Positions 24,465-33,739 are shown, numbered from the stretch's first letter. The stretch: 41,523 bases of DNA from JALYTZ01 sp036559125 (GCA_036559125.1 DATBTT010000069.1:1-41523); one strand, 5' to 3'. Notes: generated from the letters alone by a model not told the origin. Translations and numbers: made by a program.

Positions 24465-25108
24465 GCGCCGCCGCAGCCTCGCAATTTGACGGGCGCCGCG
24501 ACGAAAAGGCGTTTCACGCCGTCGACCACTTCGTCCGGAAAGTACAATTCCTCAACGATGAACTTTCCGTTTCCCAGCATCGTGCGGTGCGCCGGCCCCG
24601 CCTTCTTCGGATCACCGTATCCGCCAAGACTGACCGCATCGATCCCGACACCGCGGGCGCCGCGTTCGACTAGAAATTGCGCGCCGTCACCGCTCAGCCA
24701 CCGGTACTCCATCAGAAATTCCTTTGTATTTGCGCGCATGTGCCCCCAGCCGGTATTGAGCAACGCGATGTCGCCGGGTTCGAGCGCGCCGGCAAGCGGC
24801 TCGATCTCCGCCCGCTCGATGGCCGAGCCCGCCTTACCGCCGCGCAGGTCGATGACGACCGCCGGAGCGACGTACGTGTCGAGGGGAATCTCGTCGATCG
24901 TCTTGCCGTCGTCGAAGAAATGATACGGCGCGTCGCAATGCGTGCCGGTATGCGTGCTGATCTCGACGATCTCCTTATTGACGCCCTGCACGGCTTGCAT
25001 GTAGAACAGGCGCACTTGCGCCGGACGCGGGTTGTCGTCGGGATACTGCGGACAATTCCCGAAGACCGGTTGGCTCATGTCGTATATGCGCTTGGGGACC
25101 TGCATCAT
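24434..25108 (-). CDS. Cyclase-family metal hydrolase, second copy
   Basis: A 224-residue homologue of the enzyme at 13449. The metal motif is 'THTGTHCDAPYHFF'. The second part reads 'GDIALLNTGWGHM' and 'VGIDAVSLGGYGD'. The opening 'RIYDMSQPVFGNCPQYPDDNP' follows the 'YDLSQP' start of the other copy. It probably hydrolyses an amide or lactone-like ring. The ATG overlaps the sugar isomerase stop (ATGA at 25105-25108). Being in a sugar-acid operon rather than beside an aromatic transporter suggests a different substrate, perhaps a lactone (inference). Confidence 0.85.
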   Translation of the reverse strand: MMQVPKRIYDMSQPVFGNCPQYPDDNPRPAQVRLFYMQAVQGVNKEIVEISTHTGTHCDAPYHFFDDGKTIDEIPLDTYVAPAVVIDLRGGKAGSAIERAEIEPLAGALEPGDIALLNTGWGHMRANTKEFLMEYRWLSGDGAQFLVERGARGVGIDAVSLGGYGDPKKAGPAHRTMLGNGKFIVEELYFPDEVVDGVKRLFVAAPVKLRGCGGAWTRAMLWEF

Positions 25109-25959
25109 GGGGAGCTAGCCTCCCACAGCGCGGCAAACGCCGCCGCGTTCTTCGCAAGGGTCGCATCGATGTCGCCGCGCCACAGCGAACCGGGCAGCGA
25201 TTCCCCAGAGAAAATCTCAAGCGCGTAGTATCCGCGATATCCCGTCTTGCGGACCGCGCGCAGGATCGCCGCGTCGTCGATGACGCCATCGCCCAAATTG
25301 CGGCGGTCGGCGCCCGATCGCGGCCGCTGCCACTGGCTAACCTGCACGATGAAGATACGATCGCCGCAGCGCGCAATTGCCGCCTCCAAGGCCGGCGTTT
25401 CAAAAATATTCCACGTGTCGACGCACAGCCCCAGAGACGGGTTGCCGACGCGTTCGACCAACTCACGCGCCGATTCCAGACCCCACAAAGCCGTATCGGT
25501 GTTGAAGAGCACCGGATTGAGCGGCTCGAACGCAATTCGCACGCCGTGCTTGCGTGCAAACGTCGCCACTTCGTCGAACGCCTTCAGGCATCGGTCGTAG
25601 ACGCGAGCGGTATCGCCGCCGGGAGCGGCGCCGGTAATGAGTACGAACGGCGTGTCCGCGGGCACGTGCGGCGCGATGCGTTCGATAGCCGACTGGATGT
25701 GCCGAATGCGATCTTCCGGAGCGGCCGGCTGCGGCGCGAGACTATCGGGAAAGATCGAGTGCACTGTCGACTGCACCGAACTCACCGCCAGCCCGGCGGG
25801 CGCGATGCGCGCCAGCTGCGGCGCATAGTCGTTACGATCGAGCTTGAACTCGCAGATCTCGATTGCCGCCGCGTGCACCGGATAGCGATCGATATCGCGT
25901 TCGAACGGCCACGGCCACGTCGTAAACTCGCTGATGCCGAAAGGAATCGTGGCGGGCAT
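25105..25959 (-). CDS. Sugar phosphate isomerase/epimerase (TIM barrel)
   Basis: A 284-residue member of the xylose-isomerase-like AP-endonuclease-2 barrel family (IolE/IolI, DTE). Characteristic parts are 'AAIEICEFKLDRND', 'GVRIAFEPLNPVLFN' with a metal-binding Glu, 'PSLGLCVDTWNIFE' with Asp, and 'YYALEIFSGESLP' with the final Glu. Expected chemistry is sugar or ketose epimerisation or isomerisation with a divalent metal. ATG 25959 is preceded by GAGGA and overlaps the glycosidase stop by 1 bp (TGATG); the longer frame is a shadow. An operon role is likely. Confidence 0.85.
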   Translation of the reverse strand: MPATIPFGISEFTTWPWPFERDIDRYPVHAAAIEICEFKLDRNDYAPQLARIAPAGLAVSSVQSTVHSIFPDSLAPQPAAPEDRIRHIQSAIERIAPHVPADTPFVLITGAAPGGDTARVYDRCLKAFDEVATFARKHGVRIAFEPLNPVLFNTDTALWGLESARELVERVGNPSLGLCVDTWNIFETPALEAAIARCGDRIFIVQVSQWQRPRSGADRRNLGDGVIDDAAILRAVRKTGYRGYYALEIFSGESLPGSLWRGDIDATLAKNAAAFAALWEASSP

Positions 25960-28388
25960 CAGAGATCCTCGTGGAGTTCGAGAATGCAGAAACCCTTGCG
26001 GTCGAGTTGAATCGGAACGCCACGATGCAACTCCTCGCCCTCCAGGTGCCCGGGTTCGACCCACGACCCGCGCAGACTGTTGAACGATCGCACCTGATAC
26101 CGTCCCTTCATTTCAGATTTGAAGCTCAGGGCCGTGGTAATCGTATGATCGGTCGTGTTGCCCACGAGGATCGCATACCGGTCGCCCTTTTTAAGACCGA
26201 TCGTAATCGAGGCGTCGCCACCGGTTCCAAGCTTGGCGCTGATGTCTTCGCTGTAAAACGTGCTCGGCATCGACTGATCGAATTCGAAATTTGCGTACAT
26301 CGTTTGATCTGGCGTTCGCACGACGAACCAGGTTACGTTCTCGCCGCGCAGCGGCAAATTGCGCACACCCAGCCATTTCCAGTCCGGAGCGAGCCGCGGA
26401 TTGACGCTCGGCGACCCGCCGGAAAGGTCTAACCCCGCCGCGCCCTCGATTGCCGCCCACAGATATCGCGGCGGAAACCAGGGCGAAAGCATCATGCCTT
26501 GATTGGTCAGCGTTTCGCCATGCAACCATTCTGAAAATTGCCCCGGCACGGTGTTGTTGCGTCGCGGGTCTTTCGAGTAGTGCAAGAAACTCGCGCCGAG
26601 CGAATACGCCATGAACTGCGGATTGAAGCGTGCGGCGGCGAACGCATACCAAAAGCTAACGCCGACCCAAACGCCCCCAAGTAGCCCGTACCCGTGCGTC
26701 GGACCATAATTGATATCGTTGCGCGGCACGGTGTGGATGCCTGCATCGGTCCAAAACTCCGGGACGCTCATCCGGCTGATGATGTGCGCCGCCATCTCGT
26801 CGTCGGCGACGTTGAACATCACGGGAAAGATCAAATCCGAGGTGACGTCGCTGCGCGGATTTCCGTCCAGGTCGATATTGAGGTAGTACAGTCCGGAGTC
26901 CGAATCGAACAGATAGGCGTTAATGGCCTCGCGCAACGTTTGGGCATGCTCTTTAAACTCGAGGGCCTGAGCGTGTTTGCCCAGCGCGTGCGCCATGTGT
27001 GAGATCGTGCCGAGTGCCGCATAGCACTCTGAATTCAACTCCGTGGTCGCCCCGGACAGCCGATAATTCTGTATGACGTTGCGCCAGCCGACGATGCCCC
27101 AGTCCGACGTTCCGGTTGCCGTGCACCACACCAGCCCTTGCTCGTTGCGTTGCGATAAAATGTGACGGGCCGCTTTGAGCGCTTTGGGATACAGCTCGCG
27201 CAAAAATGCCTTGTCGCCCGTCGTATTGTAATGGTGCCAAAGCGCTAGGATGAGCAGCGGCGTATTGTCATTGATATTGAGGCCGTAGTCTTCAGTCTTG
27301 CCGGTACGGATGTCGTAGTATTCCACGACCAGCCCGCTGCGTTCGAGGTGTTCGGCGTACCAGCGAAGCGAGTCGCGGGCAAAATCCGGCGTGATGTAGT
27401 CTGCGCCGAATGCAAACCACGCCGTGTCGCGGCCGACGCTATTGTTCGAGCGGGTCGGATCGTTGACGAAGCACCACCCCGTTTGCGCGAGCGATTGCAC
27501 GCGCAGCATGTTTGCCTTCGCCCACAGCACGCCGCGGTTTACGTCTTGATCGGGCGTCATGAGCACGGCGCGATCCAATATTTTGTCGTAATGCTTGCTC
27601 GTACGCGCGAGAGCGCGCGCGGCTGTCGGCAGCGCGTTGAGCGTGCGCGTCATCCCGGCACGGCCCGCAATCGAAAACGACAGCGTAAAGGCAAACCGGA
27701 CGTGTTCCTTCGCGCGCAAGCGGTGGCTCAAGTGCAAGATGCCGATCGGATCGACGGATTTTTTGAGCAGTTTCTTCGCGAGCTTGCCCGGAAAGGTCTG
27801 GGCGCTGGCCTTGCCGCTGTCGAGCGTCGTTTCGTAACTCGTCGGTGTCGCCGAGCACGTCATAGCACGCACGACCTGTTTGTCGGATTGATTCCATGCA
27901 AGGATAGCGCGATTTTTCGAGTCGTAGGCGGTGACGACGTCGTGCCCGGTATTGCCGCGCAGTTGCGCCGACGCGTACGTGCTGATGCGCAACTCTTGGT
28001 CGGTGTCGTTTTGAAGTTCTACCGTATAGTAGGCCGCCGGCGGATCGCACCGGTTGCCGTCGGGTTCGCCGCTGAGCGCAAAGATATTCTCGCGAACGGT
28101 TACGCCGTTGGCTAGTTCGAAGATATGCTCTTGGTGGTCGGGATGAATGACGAACTGTCCGGGCAACGCGGGTAGCGGAATGCCCGTTACTTCGTCCCAG
28201 TGGTGCAGAACCACCGTGCCGAGCATTTGAAGCCCCGCCTCGATCGAATACACTTTCTCGATGGCGCCGGTCGCCTTGATCGTCAGCGTCATTTTGGGCG
28301 ACCCGAACGTGCTGCCCGCCGCCATTTGATCGTCGGCAATTTCGTAAGTCGATATGCGCTCGCCGGATCCAGTTACTTTCGCGATCAC
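25959..28388 (-). CDS. (alpha/alpha)6-barrel glycosidase (GDE/GH63-like)
   Basis: An 809-residue enzyme. The N-terminal beta-sandwich (to about residue 260) precedes an (alpha/alpha)6 barrel with 'NNSVGRDTAWFAFGADY', 'INDNTPLLILALWHHYNTTG', 'GTSDWGIVGWRNVI' and 'YGPTHGYGLLGGVW'. The C-terminal sandwich has 'YAILVGNTTDHTITTALSF'. The pattern fits amylo-alpha-1,6-glucosidase (GDE C-terminal) and related GH families; the precise family and catalytic acids cannot be fixed by eye. No signal peptide, so it acts in the cytoplasm on imported oligosaccharide. The start is GTG 28388, overlapping the SDR stop (GTGA). Confidence 0.7.
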   Translation of the reverse strand: MIAKVTGSGERISTYEIADDQMAAGSTFGSPKMTLTIKATGAIEKVYSIEAGLQMLGTVVLHHWDEVTGIPLPALPGQFVIHPDHQEHIFELANGVTVRENIFALSGEPDGNRCDPPAAYYTVELQNDTDQELRISTYASAQLRGNTGHDVVTAYDSKNRAILAWNQSDKQVVRAMTCSATPTSYETTLDSGKASAQTFPGKLAKKLLKKSVDPIGILHLSHRLRAKEHVRFAFTLSFSIAGRAGMTRTLNALPTAARALARTSKHYDKILDRAVLMTPDQDVNRGVLWAKANMLRVQSLAQTGWCFVNDPTRSNNSVGRDTAWFAFGADYITPDFARDSLRWYAEHLERSGLVVEYYDIRTGKTEDYGLNINDNTPLLILALWHHYNTTGDKAFLRELYPKALKAARHILSQRNEQGLVWCTATGTSDWGIVGWRNVIQNYRLSGATTELNSECYAALGTISHMAHALGKHAQALEFKEHAQTLREAINAYLFDSDSGLYYLNIDLDGNPRSDVTSDLIFPVMFNVADDEMAAHIISRMSVPEFWTDAGIHTVPRNDINYGPTHGYGLLGGVWVGVSFWYAFAAARFNPQFMAYSLGASFLHYSKDPRRNNTVPGQFSEWLHGETLTNQGMMLSPWFPPRYLWAAIEGAAGLDLSGGSPSVNPRLAPDWKWLGVRNLPLRGENVTWFVVRTPDQTMYANFEFDQSMPSTFYSEDISAKLGTGGDASITIGLKKGDRYAILVGNTTDHTITTALSFKSEMKGRYQVRSFNSLRGSWVEPGHLEGEELHRGVPIQLDRKGFCILELHEDL

Positions 28389-29152
28389 AGGCTACCCGAC
28401 TTCTTGGTCATGCCGCCGTCGATCAGGTAGGTTGCGCCGGTAATGTACGCGGCTGCATCGGACGCCAAAAACACGCACAATTCGGCGATCTCTTCGGGCT
28501 TGGCCATACGGCCCAGCGGAATCTCCGACAGGAGTTTGTCGTACTCTTTGCGGTCTTTCTTGAGTGACTGATCCATCGGCGTGTCGACCGCTCCGGGCGC
28601 CACGTCGTTGACCGTGATGCCGTGCGGAGCGAGTTCGACGGCGATCGTGCGCATCATCATCCGCAGGCCGCCCTTAGCGGCGCAATAGGGCGCATTTGTC
28701 GGCATCGTCAGTTCCTCGTGAACCGACGAAATGTTGATGATTCGCCCTCCGCGATTCTGCTTTACCATTTGCTTAGCCGCAAACTGCGAACACAGCCATG
28801 GCCCGGTCAGGTCGACGGCGATGACTTTCTCCCACACCTCGAACGGCATTTCGAGAAACGGATGCTTCTCTTCGACGCCGGCGTTGTTCACCATGATATC
28901 GAGACCACCAAATGCGTCGACGGCGGCCTCGACGAGCTTGCGCACCTCGTCCTGCTTGCTGATGTCGGCCGCAACCGCAATAGCCTTCCCGCCGAAGTTT
29001 TCAATGTGATCGACCAACTCGTTAGCCGGTTTCGCCTCTCCAAAATAATCGATTACGACGCTCGCCCCTTCTTGCGCGCACAACGTCGTAATAGCCTTAC
29101 CTATCCCGCTGTCACCTCCGGTAACGACGGCCACCCGCCCAGCTAACCGCAT
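28385..29152 (-). CDS. SDR-family dehydrogenase (glucose 1-dehydrogenase-like)
   Basis: A 255-residue classical short-chain dehydrogenase. The cofactor motif is TGGDSGIG (residues 11-18), with NNAG near 92, catalytic Ser in 'INISSVHEE', and YxxxK as 'YCAAK'. The end 'ITGATYLIDGGMT' is diagnostic. The closest general match is glucose 1-dehydrogenase/3-oxoacyl-ACP reductase-type oxidoreductases that oxidise a sugar hydroxyl with NAD(P). ATG 29152 overlaps the NADH dehydrogenase stop by 1 bp (TGATG). The glucose role is inference from the operon. Confidence 0.9.
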   Translation of the reverse strand: MRLAGRVAVVTGGDSGIGKAITTLCAQEGASVVIDYFGEAKPANELVDHIENFGGKAIAVAADISKQDEVRKLVEAAVDAFGGLDIMVNNAGVEEKHPFLEMPFEVWEKVIAVDLTGPWLCSQFAAKQMVKQNRGGRIINISSVHEELTMPTNAPYCAAKGGLRMMMRTIAVELAPHGITVNDVAPGAVDTPMDQSLKKDRKEYDKLLSEIPLGRMAKPEEIAELCVFLASDAAAYITGATYLIDGGMTKKSGSL

Positions 29153-30456
29153 CAATTGTCACCCTGAGCCTGTCGAAGGGCGTCGTCACCCATGCTAAAT
29201 GAAGTCTCACCTTTCTCGACCATCGGTAACCGCGAGAAGTCCGGCGGGAACGCCAACTCCAGCGTCCAGTCCACCGCAACACGCGCTTTGCGATTCAATC
29301 CCGGCAGCCGGCCGAGATAGTAGCTGCGCCACAACACCCACGCGAGACGCCCGGTCAACATGCGCCCGCCCGGCAACTCCGCCAACGCTTGCCGATCGCC
29401 CAATGACGCCATCTGCCCGAGCATGCGATACCGGAAGGGCTTCGTCTTCTTCTTGCGCGTTCGCCGCGCGATGTTTTTCGCCAGCGCCGGACCTTCGCGC
29501 AACGCATTTTGCGCGAGCGGCGGATACGTGCCGCCATCGGGCTTCGGCACCGCCGCGCAGTCGCCGAGCGCCCACACGTGATCGTGTCCGGCCACCGACA
29601 AATCCGGCGCAACTTTGAGCGCGCCGTGCTCGTCGGTCTCAAGTCCCAACGCTTTGGCCAGCGGCGCGGGCTCTTCACCCGCGGCCCATATGACGTTACG
29701 GCTTTCGAAACGCTTGCCGCCTTCAAGATCGATGCCGCGATCGTCCACGGAGGACGCCTTGGCATGGAGTTCGATTTGCACGCCGCGGCCGCGCAATGCC
29801 GCCGCGGCATATTTTCCGAATTTCGGCGGCAGGTGACTCAGCAAATGCTCTCCGTCCTGCAGCAACACGACATCCGATCCCGTGAGCCCCGGATAATATT
29901 TCAGCGTATTTTCCAGAAACGCGCGCAACTCGCCGACGGCTTCCACGCCCGTGAAGTTTCCCCCGACCACGACGAAGCGCAGGAGTCGATCGCGCTCAAC
30001 GACGTCGTTGGTCGCAGCCGCGACTTCCAGCGAGCCGATGATGCGATTGCGCAGCCGCTGTGCGTCGACGGCCGTTTTGAGCGGAATGGCGTGCTCCTCG
30101 ACCCCCGCAACGCCCATCGTCGAACTGGTCGATCCAAGCGCAAACACGAGTTCGTCGTAGGGAATATCGCGCGTCTCACCCGTCATCGGATGGCGCACGT
30201 GGAGCGTGTGCTTCTCGAGATCCGCGCCGAGGGCTTCGCCAAGTTCGAAGTGCGTATCGCGCAACTGCGCGCGAAGCGGTTGCACGATGTCGCGCATTTC
30301 GATCGACCCGGTCGCAGCCTCCGGCAACATCGGCGTAAACAGCATGTAATTCTGCCGGCTCACCAACGTAACCGACATCCGTTTACGCCACCGCCGCAAA
30401 CCGCGCGCCAAACTGACCCCCGCAAACCCCCCACCAACGATAACAACCTTAATCAT
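29152..30456 (-). CDS. ndh: Type II NADH dehydrogenase (NDH-2-like)
   Basis: A 434-residue flavoprotein that oxidises NADH and reduces quinone at the inner membrane without pumping. The FAD site is 'IVGGGFAGVSLARGL', the NADH site is 'VVVGGNFTGVEAVGEL', and 'WALGDCA' closes the FAD fold. The C-terminal amphipathic region (GLNRKARVAVDWTLELAF) is typical for membrane association. The last residues, DALRQAQGDN, come from the dispersed repeat at 29158. The start is ATG 30456 without a classical ribosome site; AGGGTGA at the right distance is supplied by the adjacent repeat array. It could carry electrons from sugar oxidation to quinone. Confidence 0.85.
   Translation of the reverse strand: MIKVVIVGGGFAGVSLARGLRRWRKRMSVTLVSRQNYMLFTPMLPEAATGSIEMRDIVQPLRAQLRDTHFELGEALGADLEKHTLHVRHPMTGETRDIPYDELVFALGSTSSTMGVAGVEEHAIPLKTAVDAQRLRNRIIGSLEVAAATNDVVERDRLLRFVVVGGNFTGVEAVGELRAFLENTLKYYPGLTGSDVVLLQDGEHLLSHLPPKFGKYAAAALRGRGVQIELHAKASSVDDRGIDLEGGKRFESRNVIWAAGEEPAPLAKALGLETDEHGALKVAPDLSVAGHDHVWALGDCAAVPKPDGGTYPPLAQNALREGPALAKNIARRTRKKKTKPFRYRMLGQMASLGDRQALAELPGGRMLTGRLAWVLWRSYYLGRLPGLNRKARVAVDWTLELAFPPDFSRLPMVEKGETSFSMGDDALRQAQGDN
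29158..29180 (+). repeat. Dispersed repeat, copy 3 (encodes the NDH-2 tail)
   Basis: Exact core GTCACCCTGAGCCTGTCGAA followed by GGG on +. Minus-strand translation is the NDH-2 tail L-R-Q-A-Q-G-D, a different reading frame from copy 2. Confidence 0.9.
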
Positions 30457-30461
30457 CGTCT

Positions 30462-30604
30462 GTCACCCTGATCCTGTCGAAGAGTGACCCCGTCACCCTG
30501 AGCTTGTCGAAGAGTGACCCCGTCACCCTGAGCCTGTCGAAGAATGACCCCGTCACCCTGAGCCTGTCGAAGAGTGACCCCGTCACCCTGAGCTTGTCGA
30601 AGGG
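30462..30604 (+). repeat. Tandem array of five 30-bp repeat units
   Basis: Five copies of the repeat core start at 30462, 30492, 30522, 30552 and 30582, with an exact 30-bp period and single-base variants (GAGCC/GAGCT/GATCC). There are no unique spacers. The array fills most of the 160-bp gap between the FAD/Fe-S dehydrogenase and NDH-2 genes, both minus strand. It lies in an open minus-strand frame (units of L-R-Q-A-Q-G-D-G-V-T), but I do not regard that as a gene. Confidence 0.9.
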
Positions 30605-30616
30605 CGAAATCAACCA

Positions 30617-33600
30617 TCATCGTCTCCTCAACGCGGTAACGGCGGCGATCGCGACGACGGCGCCGAGCACGCCGAGCGCGATCATCCCCTGCCGTCCGGC
30701 GCGACGCGACTCTGCCACGGGATCCGGCATATAGCGCAACTCCGGGTACGCGTCGTCGCGCGAAACGTTGCGATCGTCGATCGCCATCTTCAATATCTGC
30801 GCGGGATGCAGCGCCTGTCGTTTCGTCGTCTGCGTGATTTGCTCGCGGCAACTAAAGCCGTCCGCCACGATGAGCGTTTCCTCGTTGGCGTCGCGCACTT
30901 TCGGCAGCAGCACGCGCTCGCCGACGTCGATCGATACGTCGTAGTGCTTGGCCTCGAAGCCGAATGCGCCGGCCATGCCGCAGCATCCGCTATCGGGCGC
31001 TTCGTAATCCAAGCCCATCTCGTCGAATAGTTTTGTCTCTGCGGCGCGATCCAACACGGACTTGTGATGGCAATGTTCGTGCACGATCGCCTTACGCGTC
31101 ATCCGCGGCGGCTTGTACTCGGGTGCGTGCTTGACCAAAAACTCGCTGAGTAAGAACGTCTGGCTTTGCAACCGTTTTGCGTCTTCGTCGTTGCCGAGCA
31201 AGTCGTTCATCTCATCGCGGAAGACCGAGACACAACTCGGCTCGAGCCCGACCACGCAGACGCCCTCGCGAATCTGCGGGCGCAACGCCTCGAGAATCTC
31301 GAGCAACATCGTCTTGGCTAGATCGAGCATGCCATAGTCGTAGAGAGGCCGCCCGCAGCACAACTGCACCTTCGGAATCGTAACGTGAAAACCCGCGTCC
31401 TCGAGCACCTCGACCGCCGCCTGTGCCGTCGTCGGATGAAAGTGATTGTTCCACGTGTCGGGCCACAGAATAACTTGCTGTTTACCCACGTTGCGAACCG
31501 GACGCGCCTCGAACCACGCCCGAAACGTTTTCGGAGCGAACATCGGGATGCGGCGCTGCGGCGCCATAGTGACGACCGCTTTCGCGATGTCGCGAAGTAC
31601 CGGCGTCTGCGCGAACACGTTGACGACGCGCGGCGCAAACGCGGCGAGCTTCGCCCACCAATACATCAAGCCGAAAGCGTAGGCCGCAATCGGGCGACGC
31701 TTACCGTCGTAATAGTGCGAGAGAAACTCCGCCTTGTAGGTCGCCATGTCGACGTTGACCGGACATTCGCTCTTGCAGCCTTTGCACGCCAGGCAAAAGT
31801 CCAGGGCGTCCTTGACCGCCTCGTCGTGCCAGCCGTCGCCCATCGGATTGCCTTCGAGCATCTCGAAGAGCAACCGCGAGCGGCCGCGCGTCGAGTACGC
31901 TTCTTCGCGTGTGGCCATGTAGCTGGGACACATCGTCCCGCTCTCATGTTGGCGGCACTTCCCCGTCCCGACGCAACGATTCGCGGCAAACGCAAAGCTG
32001 CCGTGGTCGCGCGGAAACGAGAAATGCGTCTCGGGGTCCCACGGCTCGTAGTTGGTTCCCCAGCGCAGGTTCTGATCGATCTTGTAGGCGCGCACGACCT
32101 TGCCGGGATTCATCTTGTGCTGCGGGTCCCAGATGGACTTGAACTCCCAGAACGCTTCCATCAATTCGTCGCCATACATGATGGGCAGCAGCTCGCCCCG
32201 CGCCTGCCCGTCGCCATGCTCGCCCGAAAGCGAGCCGCCGTGCTCGACGCAAATATGCGCCATTTTCGTCACGAACTCGCGATATTTGGCGATGCCCGCG
32301 GTTGTAAACAAATCGAAGTTGATGCTGACGTGAACGCAGGCTTGCCCGAAATGACCGTAGATCGCGCCCTGATACCCGTACTCGCTCAGCATCTTTTGAA
32401 AGACGCGCAAATAGTCGCCCAAGCGTTTGGGATCGACCGCCGAGTCTTCCCAACCGGGATAATAGTCGGGCTCGTTCGGAATCTTCGACGTCGAGCCTAG
32501 CGCGTTGTCGCGGAAGGCCCACAGCTGCTTCTGCTCGTCGTGATCGACCACCAGCTTCATCGAGGGAACCTTGTCGCGCTTCTTGAGAGCGTCCATGAGT
32601 TTGCGCGCGTTACCGGCGGCCTCGTCTTTCGTATCGCCGCCGAACTCGCAGACGAGCCACGAGTTGCCGTCGGGGAACAGCCCGCGACTACCCGAAGTCG
32701 GCTCGCCCTTGAGCTCCATGTAATGAAACATGGACTTGTCCATGCCTTCGAGCGCCATCGGCTTGAACTCGTCGCAGAACGGCACGTGATCGCCCGCCGT
32801 CGGCAGGTCCTCGAACCCGATCATCAGCAGCGTCCGGTACGGTGGGCTATGCACTAGACGCACTTTGGCTTCGACGACGGTGACGCAGGTGCTCTCGGTT
32901 CCGACCAGCGCGCGCGCAACGTTGAATCCGTTCTCGGGCAATAATTCGTTGAGCGGAAAGCCGGAAATGCGCCGCGGAATCTTCGGAAATTTTTCGCGAA
33001 TCTGGTCGCCGTATTTGTCGCGGAGCGCTTTGAGCCGCGAATATATTTCGCCCCTGCGTCCACCCTCGGCGATGATGCGCTCCAACTCGGCGTCCGACGT
33101 GCGCCCGACGCGCATGCGCAGTCCGTCGTACGTGACGATTTCCAGTTCCTCGACGTTCTCTTCGGTCTTGCCGGCGTATTGCGCGTGCATGCCGCACGAG
33201 TTGTTACCGATCTGCCCGCCAAGGGTGTTGCGGCTATGCGTGGCGGGATCGGGACCGTACGTCATGTGCCGCTTCTCGGCCGCGTTGCGCAAATCGTCGG
33301 TCACGCAGCCGGGCTGAACGGTCGCGGTTTTGGCCTCGAAATCGATCTCGACGATGCCATGCATGTATTTGCTAAAGTCCATGACGATCGCGGCGTTGCA
33401 ACTCTCGCCCGCCAAACTCGTGCCGCCGCCACGCGAGAGTACCGGCGAACCATATTTACGGCAGGCTGCCAATACGTGTTCGACATCTCCCGCATCCTTG
33501 GGCAGCACGACGCCGATGGGGACCTGGCGATAATTGGACGCGTCGGTCGAGTACATCGCACGGCTGCCCACGTCGAATCGCACCTCTCCGCGAACGGTCG

Positions 33601-33739
33601 CACGCAACTGCGCTTCGAGTGCGGCAACGTCGACGTCAACGTCCGCCGCGTTGACGGCATCGTCACGATGCGTCGGCTTGGGGTGCGTTCCATTGAGATG
33701 CGCCGAGCGCGACTCCACGGAATCCAGGATACGGATCAT
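30617..33739 (-). CDS. FAD/Fe-S D-2-hydroxyacid dehydrogenase (GlcD-GlpC fusion type)
   Basis: A 1040-residue fusion. The N-terminal FAD_binding_4 domain has 'SRGGGTSLAGE' and 'NTLGGQIGNNSCGMHAQY'. The FAD-oxidase C domain has 'GSLSGEHGDGQARGEL'. Fe-S segments are 'CVGTGKCRQHESGTMCPSY' and 'CLACKGCKSECP'. GlpC-type CCG domains have 'LCCGRPLYD' and 'SGCCGMAGAFG'. One transmembrane helix follows at the end (GMIALGVLGAVVAIAAVTAL). It oxidises a D-2-hydroxy acid (lactate, glycolate or 2-hydroxyglutarate) and passes electrons toward quinone. The terminal helix suggests membrane attachment. ATG 33739 has AGGGGAG eight bases upstream. Confidence 0.88.
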   Translation of the reverse strand: MIRILDSVESRSAHLNGTHPKPTHRDDAVNAADVDVDVAALEAQLRATVRGEVRFDVGSRAMYSTDASNYRQVPIGVVLPKDAGDVEHVLAACRKYGSPVLSRGGGTSLAGESCNAAIVMDFSKYMHGIVEIDFEAKTATVQPGCVTDDLRNAAEKRHMTYGPDPATHSRNTLGGQIGNNSCGMHAQYAGKTEENVEELEIVTYDGLRMRVGRTSDAELERIIAEGGRRGEIYSRLKALRDKYGDQIREKFPKIPRRISGFPLNELLPENGFNVARALVGTESTCVTVVEAKVRLVHSPPYRTLLMIGFEDLPTAGDHVPFCDEFKPMALEGMDKSMFHYMELKGEPTSGSRGLFPDGNSWLVCEFGGDTKDEAAGNARKLMDALKKRDKVPSMKLVVDHDEQKQLWAFRDNALGSTSKIPNEPDYYPGWEDSAVDPKRLGDYLRVFQKMLSEYGYQGAIYGHFGQACVHVSINFDLFTTAGIAKYREFVTKMAHICVEHGGSLSGEHGDGQARGELLPIMYGDELMEAFWEFKSIWDPQHKMNPGKVVRAYKIDQNLRWGTNYEPWDPETHFSFPRDHGSFAFAANRCVGTGKCRQHESGTMCPSYMATREEAYSTRGRSRLLFEMLEGNPMGDGWHDEAVKDALDFCLACKGCKSECPVNVDMATYKAEFLSHYYDGKRRPIAAYAFGLMYWWAKLAAFAPRVVNVFAQTPVLRDIAKAVVTMAPQRRIPMFAPKTFRAWFEARPVRNVGKQQVILWPDTWNNHFHPTTAQAAVEVLEDAGFHVTIPKVQLCCGRPLYDYGMLDLAKTMLLEILEALRPQIREGVCVVGLEPSCVSVFRDEMNDLLGNDEDAKRLQSQTFLLSEFLVKHAPEYKPPRMTRKAIVHEHCHHKSVLDRAAETKLFDEMGLDYEAPDSGCCGMAGAFGFEAKHYDVSIDVGERVLLPKVRDANEETLIVADGFSCREQITQTTKRQALHPAQILKMAIDDRNVSRDDAYPELRYMPDPVAESRRAGRQGMIALGVLGAVVAIAAVTALRRR

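Noticed and set aside
30462..30604. Tandem 30-bp repeats that could be taken for a CRISPR array
   Set aside because: The units follow without unique spacers, the same core is scattered elsewhere in the window, and no cas genes are present.
31385..32500. Long open frame (371 codons) on the + strand across the FAD/Fe-S gene
   Set aside because: It lies wholly antisense to a strongly conserved enzyme, has very high Arg/Ala content and no ribosome site; such frames are common in GC-rich DNA.
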